From NCBI GenBank assembly GCA_963974055.1, contig CAXBCP010000019.1, positions 1 to 64,000 of the forward strand: a stretch of DNA of 64,000 bases. The letters run 5' to 3'. Origin of the DNA: CAXBCP01 sp963974055 (GTDB lineage: Bacteria; Pseudomonadota; Alphaproteobacteria; MPNO01; UBA830). This document shows positions 8,448-17,965 of the stretch, piece after piece (the stretch's first letter is position 1; each line of letters opens with the position of its first letter). The notes beneath the pieces are model-generated. The model searched no databases. It worked only from the letters and a program-made list of their open reading frames with translations, and had not been told where the DNA came from. A program made the translations under genes and the position numbers.

Positions 8448-9914
8448 CTATTTCGACAGGCGCAGCTCGGACAGGTGGTTCGCCACACCCTGAAAAACGG
8501 TCTGCAGCGTGCTCGGGTCCGGCGCATAGTGGTAGTACGGCGCGTCCGGCCCGCTCGCTATTTCCTTCATCAACGCCTGCAACGGTCCCCCGGAATTCGC
8601 GAACTGGATCGTATAGATCTTCACGCCCGACGCCTTGATATTCGCGGCCAGGGCCCGCAACCGGTCGTTCATTTCGCTCCGCCCGGCGCTACCGTATCCG
8701 AAAACGGTTTTGTAGCCGTCGCCGTTGCCGCCGAAATTCTCGCCATCCGTCAGCAGAACAATGGCCTGCTGGCGCGGTCCGTCGGGGGCCGGATCCGCCT
8801 CCGTAAACGGGGCTTCGGGTTTGACCACGCGCCACGCCCAGCCGAGGCCCTGCGTAATGTTGGTCGTGCCGTTGGGCGACGTGAGCTCGTTGATCGCGGC
8901 AATGGTCCCGCTCTTGGTGCTTTGCAGGGCCGTTACGCCGTGGCTGAGGCACGGCGTACATTCGGACCCGTTCGTGCTCATCACGCATATGCCCGGGGAG
9001 ACGGGCTCGGCATCGCCACCGACGGCCTCCCAGGCATTCCAGTCGCCGCTGGCGCTGGATTGCGCTCCATACACGATGTCGGCATCGTCGTCGGTCGTCG
9101 CATTGTCGATGAAGCGGGAATAAACGCAGCCCTTCCAGTCGGCCGGCGGCTCGGCCAGCAAGGGGACGGGGCTGTTATTGGGCGTATAGACCACCGATTG
9201 ACCGAGACCCGTCAGGGGGTTGGTGAAGCCGGGAACGGCGGTCGCGGTCGTTGCCGCGGGATCGAACGGCGTGCCGTTTCGGGTGATGTTTACCTTGCCG
9301 TTCCAGGGCACGATGCCGATATTCAGCAGTTCCTTGGTCTCTTCGTTGCCGAACAGGATATTCACCAGATCCTTCGCCGCCGTGCGGGCGGCTGCGATCC
9401 GCGACTGCCCGCCGGTCCAGCTCGTCATCGAGCCCGACATATCGACCGCCAGGACGACGTCGAGATAGGTGGTTTCGCGGGTTACCTCCGTGGTCGTGGA
9501 CACGGTAAGGTCCTGAAAACCGAGGACCTTCATAAAGGTCGTATCGATCTTGGCCGACGCCGTCAGGGTCAGCTTCTCGCTGTTCGGCGATACCTGGATC
9601 ACGGGACCGGTTATGGTCGCCCCCAGAAAGCCGGGCGGAAAATTGGCGTTGAAGAACATCTGTATGTCGGCATCGCGTGTCGGCGAAAAAATCTCGCGCC
9701 CGCCCGCAAGGGCCGCGGAATCGAGCGCCTGCCCGAGCCTCGCCTTGACCATGTAGCCGCGCGCAGCATCTGTCGCGAGCCCGACAACGCCGACCATACT
9801 GATAATACCGCCCGCCACGAAGGCAGCCACGGCGCCTCTTGTATCGGTGCGGAATTCCGATAAACGCTGCCGGATCGTCTTTGATAGGGATAATCTATAC
9901 ATGCCTGTCACCAT
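8448..9914 (-). CDS. tadG: TadG-like pilus assembly protein with VWA domain
   Basis: A protein of 488 residues. The TadE/G-type N-terminus has a positively charged start and one hydrophobic helix (about residues 28-50, VAAFVAGGIISMVGVVG) followed by the typical ARGYMVKARLGQALDSAALAGG. A von Willebrand factor A domain begins near residue 150 with the MIDAS motif DMSGS and later LLTDGENFG. TadG is an inner-membrane-anchored minor component needed for Flp pilus assembly. It is transcribed away from flp across a 313-bp AT-rich space, so it is separately promoted. The start may be 9914 or the second ATG at 9902. Confidence 0.88.
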   Translation of the reverse strand: MVTGMYRLSLSKTIRQRLSEFRTDTRGAVAAFVAGGIISMVGVVGLATDAARGYMVKARLGQALDSAALAGGREIFSPTRDADIQMFFNANFPPGFLGATITGPVIQVSPNSEKLTLTASAKIDTTFMKVLGFQDLTVSTTTEVTRETTYLDVVLAVDMSGSMTSWTGGQSRIAAARTAAKDLVNILFGNEETKELLNIGIVPWNGKVNITRNGTPFDPAATTATAVPGFTNPLTGLGQSVVYTPNNSPVPLLAEPPADWKGCVYSRFIDNATTDDDADIVYGAQSSASGDWNAWEAVGGDAEPVSPGICVMSTNGSECTPCLSHGVTALQSTKSGTIAAINELTSPNGTTNITQGLGWAWRVVKPEAPFTEADPAPDGPRQQAIVLLTDGENFGGNGDGYKTVFGYGSAGRSEMNDRLRALAANIKASGVKIYTIQFANSGGPLQALMKEIASGPDAPYYHYAPDPSTLQTVFQGVANHLSELRLSK

Positions 9915-10227
9915 CGGAATCGGGAACGGCGAAGACTAATTATAAATCCATAATCTCAAGTTAATCATCGATAAAAGGCGGATAAAGTCCATTTTTGTTT
10001 TGATATTTATTCATATTTACTTTGACCTGAAATTAGATGGAATTTCCCGGTAAATTCGCCGAAATTCGCGGCTAAAATAAACGTACCATCCAATGAAATT
10101 AAATGCACAATAAATACGATTTATGTTATTGATTTTGTTATATTTTTTATTCCTGCCTTAACCTTTAAGTAACAATTTCCGAACATTATTCCCCTCGGTT
10201 ACTTCACCGAACCAAGAGGAATACAAA
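9915..10227. promoter_or_regulatory. AT-rich divergent control region of tadG and flp
   Basis: This 313-bp region has no gene and is much richer in A+T than its surroundings. It contains a short perfect dyad ATAAAT-acg-ATTTAT at 10110-10124 and, in the flp leader, a hairpin TCGGT-TACTTC-ACCGA at 10195-10210 just before the flp Shine-Dalgarno (AAGAGG). A strong promoter for the abundant pilin is expected here, but I could not assign -35/-10 boxes with confidence. Confidence 0.5.
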
Positions 10228-10410
10228 ATGCTTTCGATCATCAAAAATCTTATCAAAGACGAGAGCGGTGCGACGGCTATTGAATATGGCCTGATCGCCG
10301 CGCTGGTATCCGTCGCTGCCGTTGTCGCACTGGAAAACATGGGCACGTCGCTGGAGAACATGTTCACGACAGTGTCCGGCAAGCTGGATACCGCTGTCGG
10401 CACTCCGTAG
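10228..10410 (+). CDS. flp: Flp/Fap-type major pilin
   Basis: Type IVb pilin precursor of 60 residues. The Flp signature is present: a short charged leader MLSIIKNLIKDESG, then the prepilin-peptidase cleavage region GATAIEYGLIAALVS with the conserved Glu+5/Tyr+6 pair, and one hydrophobic helix. After cleavage it polymerises into the adhesive Flp pilus. The Shine-Dalgarno AAGAGGA lies at a good distance. It is followed by a hairpin at 10467-10492 that could limit read-through and so set high pilin expression over the assembly genes. Confidence 0.97.
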   Translation: MLSIIKNLIKDESGATAIEYGLIAALVSVAAVVALENMGTSLENMFTTVSGKLDTAVGTP

Positions 10411-10466
10411 GGGGACCGTGCCGGCAGTTAGAATGGGCGTCGTCCGCCGTCCATTCATACGGGTTG

Positions 10467-10492
10467 GGGGAGACGGCTTTGGTCGTCTCCCC
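10467..10492 (+). terminator. Intercistronic hairpin after flp
   Basis: A perfect 9-bp stem GGGGAGACG/CGTCTCCCC around an 8-base loop, with no T-run. Rather than a full terminator it is probably a stabilising or attenuating element between the pilin gene and the downstream assembly genes. Confidence 0.6.
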
Positions 10493-10539
10493 TGCCCACC
10501 CGGCTTCCCTTCCCGAAACCGATACAGACAGAGGCTGAC

Positions 10540-11040
10540 ATGGATTTCCCCCTCCTTGTCGATCGCCTGGCTCTGACCGCCTTTGCCGGCCTGCTGGTAT
10601 GGGCCGCGTGGTCCGATCTTCGCGATTACATTATTCCCAACAGGATCAGTATTGCGGTCGCCGCACTGTATCCGGCTCATATAGCGGCGTCCGGCGCGGT
10701 CGAGATCGTCCCGGGAGCCCTCGCGGCATCTGTCGCGGTATTTGCAGCAGGATTCGCCCTGTTCGCCTTTCGCATTGCCGGCGGCGGCGACGTCAAGCTG
10801 ATGACCGCGGCAGCCCTGTGGGCCGGTCCGGCACAGATATTCGAATTTCTCTTTATGACGGCCCTCGGCGGCGGCCTTCTCGCCGCGTTCCTGGCCGCCC
10901 GGGCGTGGCGGCACAGTGCCGACGCCCAGCCCGACGGAACGCTCGCCCTGCGTGTCGGGGCGATCCGCGATACCAAGGTGCCCTATGGCGCGGCCATTGC
11001 GCTGGGTGGCCTGTACATTGCCGCCGGCGTGCCGGTCTAG
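10540..11040 (+). CDS. cpaA: Prepilin peptidase (TadV/CpaA)
   Basis: Membrane aspartyl protease of 166 residues, the short TadV/CpaA form without the N-methylating domain. The two catalytic aspartates are visible in WSDLRDYIIPNR (about residues 25-36) and GGGDVKLM (about residues 86-93), the GxGD motif. It should cleave the Flp leader and the pseudopilin leaders. Several hydrophobic helices span the protein. It starts the block of assembly genes after the flp hairpin. Confidence 0.95.
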   Translation: MDFPLLVDRLALTAFAGLLVWAAWSDLRDYIIPNRISIAVAALYPAHIAASGAVEIVPGALAASVAVFAAGFALFAFRIAGGGDVKLMTAAALWAGPAQIFEFLFMTALGGGLLAAFLAARAWRHSADAQPDGTLALRVGAIRDTKVPYGAAIALGGLYIAAGVPV

Positions 11041-11059
11041 CAACTCAGGAGACGGATAA

Positions 11060-11953
11060 ATGACCCCCCGTACCATTCTTGTCGCCGTCGTGGCGCTCAC
11101 CCTTGCGGCCGGCACCGCCTTTTTCGTTCAGGGCTGGCTGACCAAGCAGCGCGAAGCGCTTTATGCCTCGCTGCCGCAGGCAAAGGAAGAAACGGTCGGC
11201 CCGAAGGTGCTGATCGCACGGAAGGCCCTGCCTGCCGGTGTTATTCTGACTTCCGCCCATCTCGAATGGAAGGAATGGCCCGAAGACGGCGTATCCAAGT
11301 CCTATATCGTTCAGGGCAAGGGAAAAACCACCGATAAATCGCTCCACGGGTCCGTTCTGCGCCGCGTCATCGGCGCCGGAGAACCGATCACCGAAGACAG
11401 GGTTGTCAAGTCCGGCGAACGCGGATTTCTGGCCGCGGTGCTCACCCAGGGCATGCGCGCCGTGTCTGTTCCGGTGACGGCGACCTCCGGTATCTCCGGC
11501 TTCGTCTTTCCGGGCGATCGCATCGACCTGATTCTGGCGCATAAAATACAATCCGGCGAAGGCGCCAACCGCAAGCTGAACTATGCCAGCGAGACATTGC
11601 TGACGGATGTTCGCGTCCTCGCAGTCGACCAGAAGACCGGCACAAAGGACGGGACCGCCGCCGTCGCGAAAACGGCGACGCTGGAAGTGACGGCCGCGCA
11701 GGCCGAAATCGTTGCCGTTTCAGTTACCCTGGGGGAGCTTTCCCTCAGCCTGCGCAGCCTTCGCCGCGAAGACCTGATAGCCGGTGACGTGACCGAAGAT
11801 CACGACCGTCCGGCCGCCCGGGGAAAAACCATAACCCGCGACCGCGATGTCAGCCGCCTGATCCGCCGCCTTGGCGGCGCCGCGCAGGAGCGAGTCGTTC
11901 ATGTCGTGCGCGGCAACAAGGCCGAAGAGCTGAAGCTTAAGGGAATAAACTGA
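11060..11953 (+). CDS. cpaB: Flp pilus assembly protein CpaB/RcpC
   Basis: A protein of 297 residues with one N-terminal membrane helix (about residues 5-27), then an SAF domain (VLIARKALPAGVILTSAHLEWKEW) and the RcpC/CpaB domain with MRAVSVPVTATSGISGFVFPGDRIDL. CpaB is periplasmic and supports the secretin pore of the Tad machine. ATG follows AGGAGACGG. Its stop overlaps the start of cpaC (TGATG at 11951-11955). Confidence 0.95.
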   Translation: MTPRTILVAVVALTLAAGTAFFVQGWLTKQREALYASLPQAKEETVGPKVLIARKALPAGVILTSAHLEWKEWPEDGVSKSYIVQGKGKTTDKSLHGSVLRRVIGAGEPITEDRVVKSGERGFLAAVLTQGMRAVSVPVTATSGISGFVFPGDRIDLILAHKIQSGEGANRKLNYASETLLTDVRVLAVDQKTGTKDGTAAVAKTATLEVTAAQAEIVAVSVTLGELSLSLRSLRREDLIAGDVTEDHDRPAARGKTITRDRDVSRLIRRLGGAAQERVVHVVRGNKAEELKLKGIN

Positions 11954-13359
11954 TGTCAAATATCCGCCGCATCGCCATCCTGTGCCTGCTGTTCGTCTCA
12001 TTCGCCATGCTTGGCGGTGTCGCTGCCGCCAGCCGTGCGGCCGCTGCCGAAGTGCTCGGCACCGGCGAAGAGCCGATCAGGCTCGAGGCTTCGAAAGGAA
12101 CGTTGATCCGCCTCGACCGGGCGGCATCCACGGTTTTCGTCGCCGACCCCGACATCGCCGATGTCCAGGTAAAGTCCCCCCGCCTTGTCTATCTGATGGC
12201 GAAAAAGCCGGGCGAGACCGTCATCTATGCCGTGGACCGCGAAGAACGCGTCCTCCTCAACCGGCGGATCGCGATCAATCACAATCTGAGCCGCCTGCGG
12301 GTAGCCCTGAAACGGATGCTGCCGGGTTCGACCGTCACCGTTGAAACGCTGGACAAGACACTGGTCCTGTCCGGTGAGGTTCTGTCGGCGCGGGATGCCG
12401 ACAGCGCGCACCGCCTCGCCATGCGCGTCGTTAAAGACGAGAAAGACATCGTGAACAAGATATCGGTGGTCGCGCCGAACCAGGTACACCTTCGTGTCCG
12501 CGTCGCCGAGGTTTCCCGGGATATCCTGAAACAGTTCGGGATCAACTGGGACGCGGTATTTCGCACCGGCAACTTCCTGTTCGGATTTGCGACCGGAAAC
12601 CCGGTCCTTGCCGGCGCCAACCTTCTGACCCGGAATAACGGCACCAACAGCATCGTCGGATCGTTCAGCAACGGCACGATCGATCTCAACGGCGTCATCG
12701 ACGCGCTCGATAATGAAGGGCTGATCACCATCCTGGCGGAGCCCAACCTGACCGCCGTTTCCGGCGAATCCGCGACGTTTCTTGCCGGCGGCGAATTCCC
12801 GATCCTGGTCCCCGAAAACGACCGCATCACGGTCGAGTTCAAGCAGTTCGGCGTATCGCTGGCCTTCACGCCGGTTCTTGTCGGCGACCGCATCAGCCTG
12901 AAGGTGAACCCGGAAGTCAGCCAGTTGACGACCACAGGGTCCGTCCAGCTCGCCGGGTTTACGATCCCCGCCCTTACCACCCGGCGCGCCGAAACGACGG
13001 TGGAACTGGGCAGCGGGCAGAGTTTCGCCATTGCCGGGCTGCTGCAGAACAACATCACCCGCGACGTGAACAAGCTTCCCGGGCTCGGCGAACTGCCCGT
13101 TCTCGGCGGACTTTTCCGGTCTGACCGGTTTCAGCGCAACGAGACCGAGCTGGTCATAATCGTGACGCCCTACATCGTGCGTCCCGTGGCTTCCAAACGC
13201 CTTTCCAGCCCGACCGACGGCCTGAAAGCCCCCAACGACACAGACCGCATATGGCGCGGCAAGACCCACAAGTCGGGCCTGCAGCATTCCCGCCAGCCCG
13301 TGCACGGGCGCGGCGCCCCCAACGGCCTCGCCGGACCTTCCGGCTTCGTGGTCGACTGA
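11953..13359 (+). CDS. cpaC: Secretin CpaC/RcpA of the Tad pilus
   Basis: Outer-membrane secretin of 468 residues. A signal peptide covers about residues 1-34, followed by the pilus/N0-type domain (GTLIRLDRAASTVFVADPDIADV), a BON-like region (residues about 115-165, VETLDKTLVLSGEV) and the secretin domain with GLITILAEPNLTAVSGE and VPGLGELPVLGGLFRS-like NKLPGLGELPVLGGLF. It forms the pore through which the Flp pilus emerges. Overlaps cpaB by 1 bp and is followed 14 bp later by cpaD. Confidence 0.96.
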   Translation: MSNIRRIAILCLLFVSFAMLGGVAAASRAAAAEVLGTGEEPIRLEASKGTLIRLDRAASTVFVADPDIADVQVKSPRLVYLMAKKPGETVIYAVDREERVLLNRRIAINHNLSRLRVALKRMLPGSTVTVETLDKTLVLSGEVLSARDADSAHRLAMRVVKDEKDIVNKISVVAPNQVHLRVRVAEVSRDILKQFGINWDAVFRTGNFLFGFATGNPVLAGANLLTRNNGTNSIVGSFSNGTIDLNGVIDALDNEGLITILAEPNLTAVSGESATFLAGGEFPILVPENDRITVEFKQFGVSLAFTPVLVGDRISLKVNPEVSQLTTTGSVQLAGFTIPALTTRRAETTVELGSGQSFAIAGLLQNNITRDVNKLPGLGELPVLGGLFRSDRFQRNETELVIIVTPYIVRPVASKRLSSPTDGLKAPNDTDRIWRGKTHKSGLQHSRQPVHGRGAPNGLAGPSGFVVD

Positions 13360-13372
13360 AAGGAAAAACGCT

Positions 13373-14095
13373 ATGTCCCCCAAGCGTAGAATTTTCACCC
13401 ATAGAAACCGCTACAGCGCACACACCCTGGCGTTCATCGCCGTCGTCATGATGGCCGTCGTCGCAGCCTGTGCGCCGGAGGCCTCTCACTGGTCGCCGGA
13501 GCAAAAGGTCAAACGCAACGACGTTCGCTGGGTCACCTTCGAGCACCTGGTCCGGTTCGGCGCGGCAGACACCGCCCTGAACGAAGCTGAGCGGACAAGG
13601 CTGCAACGTTTCCTGGCCCGTCACGACGCCGGATACGGCGACAAGCTACTGGTCGGGTCTCCGGGTGTTCGGACCACCGGAGACGAACTTCGCCGCGCCG
13701 GCCGCCGCGAGGCATTTGTCACCGCGGAACTCCGCGCACTTTCCCTGCCAGCCGGCCTGCTGCCCGAAACGCCGTCCCGGGAAAGCTGGGACGGATCGGT
13801 GAAGGTCGTTCTTGGGCGCTATATCGTCGTCCCGCCTGAATGCCCGGATTGGAGCAAGCGCGCCGACGGCGACTCCGCCAACCGGGTCAGCAGCAATTTC
13901 GGCTGCGCTACGGTCACCAATCTCGGCCTTATGGTCGCCAACCCTGGCGACCTCGTCCGGGGCCACAGGCCGGGCCCCGCGGATGGCGCCGTCGGGGCGC
14001 GTCGCTACAAGACCTATCGCGAAGGCGATCAGGCAAGTTCACCGGCGATTACGCCACTGGTGATCCAGTCCAGTGTCGGCGGGGGCACGCAATGA
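13373..14095 (+). CDS. cpaD: Pilus assembly lipoprotein CpaD
   Basis: A protein of 240 residues. After a long charged start and a hydrophobic segment comes a lipobox-like VVAAC near residue 33, so it should be an outer-membrane lipoprotein. CpaD features seen are YGDKLLVGSPG and, in the C-terminal half, a region ending FGCATVTNLGLMVANPGDLVRG, which is strongly typical of the family. It works with the CpaC secretin. The stop overlaps the cpaE start as ATGA. Confidence 0.93.
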   Translation: MSPKRRIFTHRNRYSAHTLAFIAVVMMAVVAACAPEASHWSPEQKVKRNDVRWVTFEHLVRFGAADTALNEAERTRLQRFLARHDAGYGDKLLVGSPGVRTTGDELRRAGRREAFVTAELRALSLPAGLLPETPSRESWDGSVKVVLGRYIVVPPECPDWSKRADGDSANRVSSNFGCATVTNLGLMVANPGDLVRGHRPGPADGAVGARRYKTYREGDQASSPAITPLVIQSSVGGGTQ

Positions 14096-15330
14096 ACGCC
14101 TTCGCCGCCATAAGCGAGACCGGGAACGCCTCCCTGGCAAACGAGCAGCTGGCTGCTTTTACGGCGGACCCCGAAACCCGGGCGGTCGTTCAGGCCGTCA
14201 CCGAGGACCGCTGGCCGAACGCCATTCTCCAGGATGGCGGTTTGTCGGCGGCGCTCGGCGCCCTGTCCCAGAACCCGTCACCGCCGATCCTGATCGTGGA
14301 TATATCGGGATCCGAAGACCCCAATGCCGGTGCCCGGTCGCTGATGGCCCTGTGCGATCCGGCGACCCGGGTTATCGCCATCGGCACGGTCAACGATATC
14401 GCCTATTACCGGCGCCTGATTGAGCTCGGTGTCAGCGACTATCTCGTCAAACCGGTCGGCCGGGAATCCGTCGCGACGGCCCTGGACAGAGATTCCCGGC
14501 CGAGAACCGCTCTGCATGCGGTAGAGGACGAAGCCGTCCGGAATACGGTATCCGTGATCGGCGTGCGGGGCGGTGTGGGCGCTACGACCCTGACGGTCAA
14601 TCTGGCCTGGATTGTCGGCCATGAGCGCCAGCAGAACTGTGCGATCGTCGATCTCGATCTGCAATTCGGCACGGTTGGACTTCAGCTCGACCTCGAACCG
14701 AGCCATGGCTTGCGCGAAGCCCTCGAGAACCCGGAACGCATCGACGCGCTTTTCATCGCGAGCGCAATGGCCAATGAAGGGGAGAATCTTTTCGTTCTGA
14801 GCGCGGAAGAGCCGTTCAACGAAAGCGTGAACTATTCCGCGGCAGCCTGCGGCACCCTCCTCGAAGCGCTGCCCGTCGACCTGCACCATGTCTTTCTGGA
14901 TCTGCCATCCCGCTCTGTCGTCGAAAATCCGTCACTGCTCCAGCATTCGCAGAAGATCGTTCTTGTATCGGATCTCAGCCTTGTCGGGATGCGCGACGTT
15001 TCGCGAATGTCCAAGCTCTGTGCCGAAGCGGCACCCGACGCCGCGCTGCATATCGTTCTGAACCGTGTCGGTATGGCGGCGAAGGGAGAAATACCGAAGG
15101 CGGAATTCGTCAAGGGCGCCGAACTGCCGGTAAACCGTGAAATCCCGTTTGACGCGAAATTGGCGGCAATGGCGGCGACGGCCGGAAAACCTTTTCCCCA
15201 GATCGGAGGCCGGTCCGCCGTCGTCAAGACCATGCGGACCCTCGCCGACGACCTGACCCAGCCCCCCGGCGGGATGCCGCGCGCCGGCAGGGCCTCGTCG
15301 CTGCTGTCATTGCTGAAAAGAAAATCCTGA
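14092..15330 (+). CDS. cpaE: Pilus localisation ATPase-like protein CpaE/TadZ
   Basis: A protein of 412 residues: an N-terminal receiver-like domain (about residues 1-130, with LIVDIS and DYLVKPVG) followed by a MinD/ParA-type ATPase domain starting VIGVRGGVGATTLTVNLAW. The deviant P-loop has alanine where the second lysine of Walker A normally stands, as is usual in CpaE/TadZ. The family places the Tad machine at its site in the cell. The ATG at 14092 overlaps the cpaD stop; reading frames upstream of it are inside cpaD and not part of the gene. Confidence 0.94.
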   Translation: MNAFAAISETGNASLANEQLAAFTADPETRAVVQAVTEDRWPNAILQDGGLSAALGALSQNPSPPILIVDISGSEDPNAGARSLMALCDPATRVIAIGTVNDIAYYRRLIELGVSDYLVKPVGRESVATALDRDSRPRTALHAVEDEAVRNTVSVIGVRGGVGATTLTVNLAWIVGHERQQNCAIVDLDLQFGTVGLQLDLEPSHGLREALENPERIDALFIASAMANEGENLFVLSAEEPFNESVNYSAAACGTLLEALPVDLHHVFLDLPSRSVVENPSLLQHSQKIVLVSDLSLVGMRDVSRMSKLCAEAAPDAALHIVLNRVGMAAKGEIPKAEFVKGAELPVNREIPFDAKLAAMAATAGKPFPQIGGRSAVVKTMRTLADDLTQPPGGMPRAGRASSLLSLLKRKS

Positions 15331-16973
15331 TGGACGGGAATTTTCCCACCGACGACGCAACGTCGTCGGAGAGTGCCGTCGCGCTGGTGGAGGCGCTTGA
15401 AGTTGTGCGCCCGATCGTGAACGCCCGTCTCGACCCGGCGGTGGCGCGGCGGATGCCCCGTCGCGACATCGCGGGTGAAGTAGAAACCGTCGTTGGAGAA
15501 ATTGCCCTGCGCGGACGTGTCGTCATCGCAGACGATATCCGCCGCGATCTGATCACCCGGCTGATCGACGAGGTCGTCGGCGACCGGACGGAGGAACCGC
15601 CTGAACCCGAAGCCCTCCCGCCGTCGCCGAACGACATGTTCGAGCCGAATGTTTCGCTCGCGGACCTGAGCGCGCCGGTTCTGACGCCCCCGGCGAACAA
15701 GGGCGATGCCCGTTCGGAGACGATTGAGACAGCCAAGCGCGATATCCAGCCGGTCCTGATGGAACGGATCGATGTATCCAAGGCCGGCACCCTGCCCCGT
15801 CAGGAACTTGCGACCCAGATTTCCGCCATCGTGTCGGAGATTGCGACGGAACGGAAAATCCGGCTCAACATGTCGGAACAGCGGGATCTCGTCACCATGC
15901 TGCTTAATGACATGCTGGGGCTGGGACCGCTGGAGCCCCTGCTCGCCGACGATGCCGTGACCGATATTCTGGTCAACGGTCCGAAGCAGGTTTATGTCGA
16001 GCGCAAGGGCAAGCTGGAACTGACCGACGTCGTGTTCAAGGACAACCGGCACGTCCAGAACATCGCGACCCGGATCGTGACCCGGATCGGCCGGCGGATC
16101 GATGAATCGTCGCCCCTTTGCGACGCCCGTCTCGAGGACGGCAGCCGCGTCAATATCATCATCCCGCCTTTGGCGATCGACGGGCCGTCCATCTCGATCC
16201 GTAAATTCTCGAAGAAATCGATCACACTGGACGTCATGACCGGCACCAAGAATATTTCTGCCGGCATGGCGACGGTACTCAAAATCGCGTCGCGCAGCCG
16301 GCTTAACGTACTGATTTCGGGCGGTACCGGGTCGGGGAAGACGACATTGCTGAACGCCATGTCGCAACTGATCGATCTCGGCGAACGTATTGTCACGATC
16401 GAAGACGCGGCCGAACTTCAATTGCAGCAGCCGCATGTCGTGCGGCTCGAAACGCGTCCGGCGAATCTCGAAGGCGACGGCGAAATCACGATGCGGGACC
16501 TCGTCAAGAACTCCCTGCGGATGCGCCCCGACCGGATCATTCTCGGCGAGGTTCGCGGCTCCGAGGCGGTCGACATGCTCCAGGCGATGAATACCGGTCA
16601 TGAAGGGTCGATGTGTACGGTTCATGCCAACAGGCCGCGCGAAGCGCTGACGCGGCTTGAAAACATGGTCGGAATGGCCGGTATCAACCTGCCGAGCAAG
16701 GCGGTGCGCACCCAGATCGCCGATGCAATCGACATCATCGTCCAGGTCAGCCGCATGCGGGACGGCATCCGCCGTGTCACCAGCGTAACGGAAGTCGTCG
16801 GTATGGAAGGCGACGTGATCACCACCCAGGAACTGTTCAGCTACCAGTTCGAGGGCGAGGATGCGAACGGGATGCTGGTCGGCAGCTTCGTCCCCGGCGG
16901 ATTGCGGCCGCACTTCACGCCGAAGGCAGAATATTTCAATCTCGACAAACCGCTGCTCGAGGCAATCGGGTAA
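15330..16973 (+). CDS. cpaF: Tad secretion ATPase CpaF/TadA with duplicated N-terminal domain
   Basis: Hexameric motor ATPase of the pilus, 547 residues. Walker A is GGTGSGKT (331-338), the Asp box follows at VTIEDAAELQL, Walker B is around IILGEVRG (403-410), and the His box is TGHEGSMCTVHANRP. The N-terminus is unusual. Residues 27-85 and 140-198 align without gaps (17 identities in 59 by my count, sharing LPR/MPR, EIA, RRDL/QRDL and LITRL/LVTML patterns), separated by a Pro/Glu-rich linker. CpaF proteins normally carry one such three-helix domain. Overlaps cpaE by 1 bp and tadB by 1 bp. Confidence 0.96.
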   Translation: MDGNFPTDDATSSESAVALVEALEVVRPIVNARLDPAVARRMPRRDIAGEVETVVGEIALRGRVVIADDIRRDLITRLIDEVVGDRTEEPPEPEALPPSPNDMFEPNVSLADLSAPVLTPPANKGDARSETIETAKRDIQPVLMERIDVSKAGTLPRQELATQISAIVSEIATERKIRLNMSEQRDLVTMLLNDMLGLGPLEPLLADDAVTDILVNGPKQVYVERKGKLELTDVVFKDNRHVQNIATRIVTRIGRRIDESSPLCDARLEDGSRVNIIIPPLAIDGPSISIRKFSKKSITLDVMTGTKNISAGMATVLKIASRSRLNVLISGGTGSGKTTLLNAMSQLIDLGERIVTIEDAAELQLQQPHVVRLETRPANLEGDGEITMRDLVKNSLRMRPDRIILGEVRGSEAVDMLQAMNTGHEGSMCTVHANRPREALTRLENMVGMAGINLPSKAVRTQIADAIDIIVQVSRMRDGIRRVTSVTEVVGMEGDVITTQELFSYQFEGEDANGMLVGSFVPGGLRPHFTPKAEYFNLDKPLLEAIG

Positions 16974-17965
16974 TGGCGCCGCTTCAGGATATCGGCGGGG
17001 TCGTTCTCGTCGCCGCGTTGATTGCGGCGGCAATCGTGATGCTCCTGATGGCCCAGCTGTCGCATTCCCGCGCCCTGCGGCAGTTGCGCGGGCGGATATC
17101 GAGCGTCCAGGCCCGCGTCGCCCAGTCTGACGACACCGTTGCGGCAACCGATGTCAGGCTGGAACAGGGCGGAAAATACCCGGGACTAGAAGCGCTTGCC
17201 CGCAGGGTGATACCCCGCCCGGCGCTTCTGCGTCAGCGGCTGGATCAGACCGGTCTTAAAATGGGAATCGGACAATACGCGTTGATCTGCCTCGGCACCG
17301 GACTGGCATTCACGCTAACCCGGGCGTTCGCCTTCGAACTCCCGCTGACGCTTTCGCTTCTGCTCGGCATCGTCAGCGGTCTCGGGCTGCCGCATATCGT
17401 TGTCGGCATCCTGATTTCGCGGCGTGTGAAAAAATTTCTCGGCGATTTCCCGGAAGCAATCGACCTTATCATTCGCGGTCTCCGGTCCGGCCTGCCGGTG
17501 CCGGAATCGATCCGCATCGTCGGACAGGAAATCGGCGGCCCGGTGGGCACCGAATTCGCGCTCATTTCCGACCGGGTCAGGTTCGGAGAACCCCTCGAAG
17601 ACGCGCTATGGGACGCCGCGGGACGGATCAATCAGCCCGATTTCAAGTTTTTCGTGGTGTCCCTGGCTGTACAGCGCGAAACCGGCGGCAACCTCGCAGA
17701 GACGCTTGAAAATCTGTCGGAAATTCTGCGCAAGCGGCGGCAGATGAAGCTGAAGATCAAGGCCATGTCGTCGGAGGCGCGCGCCAGCGCAATGATCCTG
17801 GGCTCGCTGCCGTTTCTGATGTTCGCGATCATGTTCGCGATCAATAGCGGCTACGTGATGACGCTGTTCAGCGACCCGCGCGGGCTGGCCATGGTCGGAT
17901 TCGCCTTCGCCTGTCTCGCGGTCGGCGTCGGGGTGATGTGGAAAATGGTGAGGTTCGAAATATGA
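16973..17965 (+). CDS. tadB: Type II/IV secretion membrane protein TadB
   Basis: Polytopic platform protein of 330 residues with an N-terminal helix, a pair of helices near residues 95-150 and a C-terminal pair. The T2SSF (GspF-like) domain is clear: FPEAIDLIIRGLRSGLPVPESIRIVGQEIGGP and FFVVSLAVQRETGGNLAETLENLS. With TadC it forms the inner-membrane platform turned by CpaF. Start and stop both overlap neighbours. Confidence 0.95.
   Translation: MAPLQDIGGVVLVAALIAAAIVMLLMAQLSHSRALRQLRGRISSVQARVAQSDDTVAATDVRLEQGGKYPGLEALARRVIPRPALLRQRLDQTGLKMGIGQYALICLGTGLAFTLTRAFAFELPLTLSLLLGIVSGLGLPHIVVGILISRRVKKFLGDFPEAIDLIIRGLRSGLPVPESIRIVGQEIGGPVGTEFALISDRVRFGEPLEDALWDAAGRINQPDFKFFVVSLAVQRETGGNLAETLENLSEILRKRRQMKLKIKAMSSEARASAMILGSLPFLMFAIMFAINSGYVMTLFSDPRGLAMVGFAFACLAVGVGVMWKMVRFEI

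Noticed and set aside
14832..17147. Open frame of 771 codons on the minus strand across cpaE-cpaF-tadB
   Set aside because: Antisense to three recognised pilus genes; composition artefact, rich in Arg, His and Asp without domain features.
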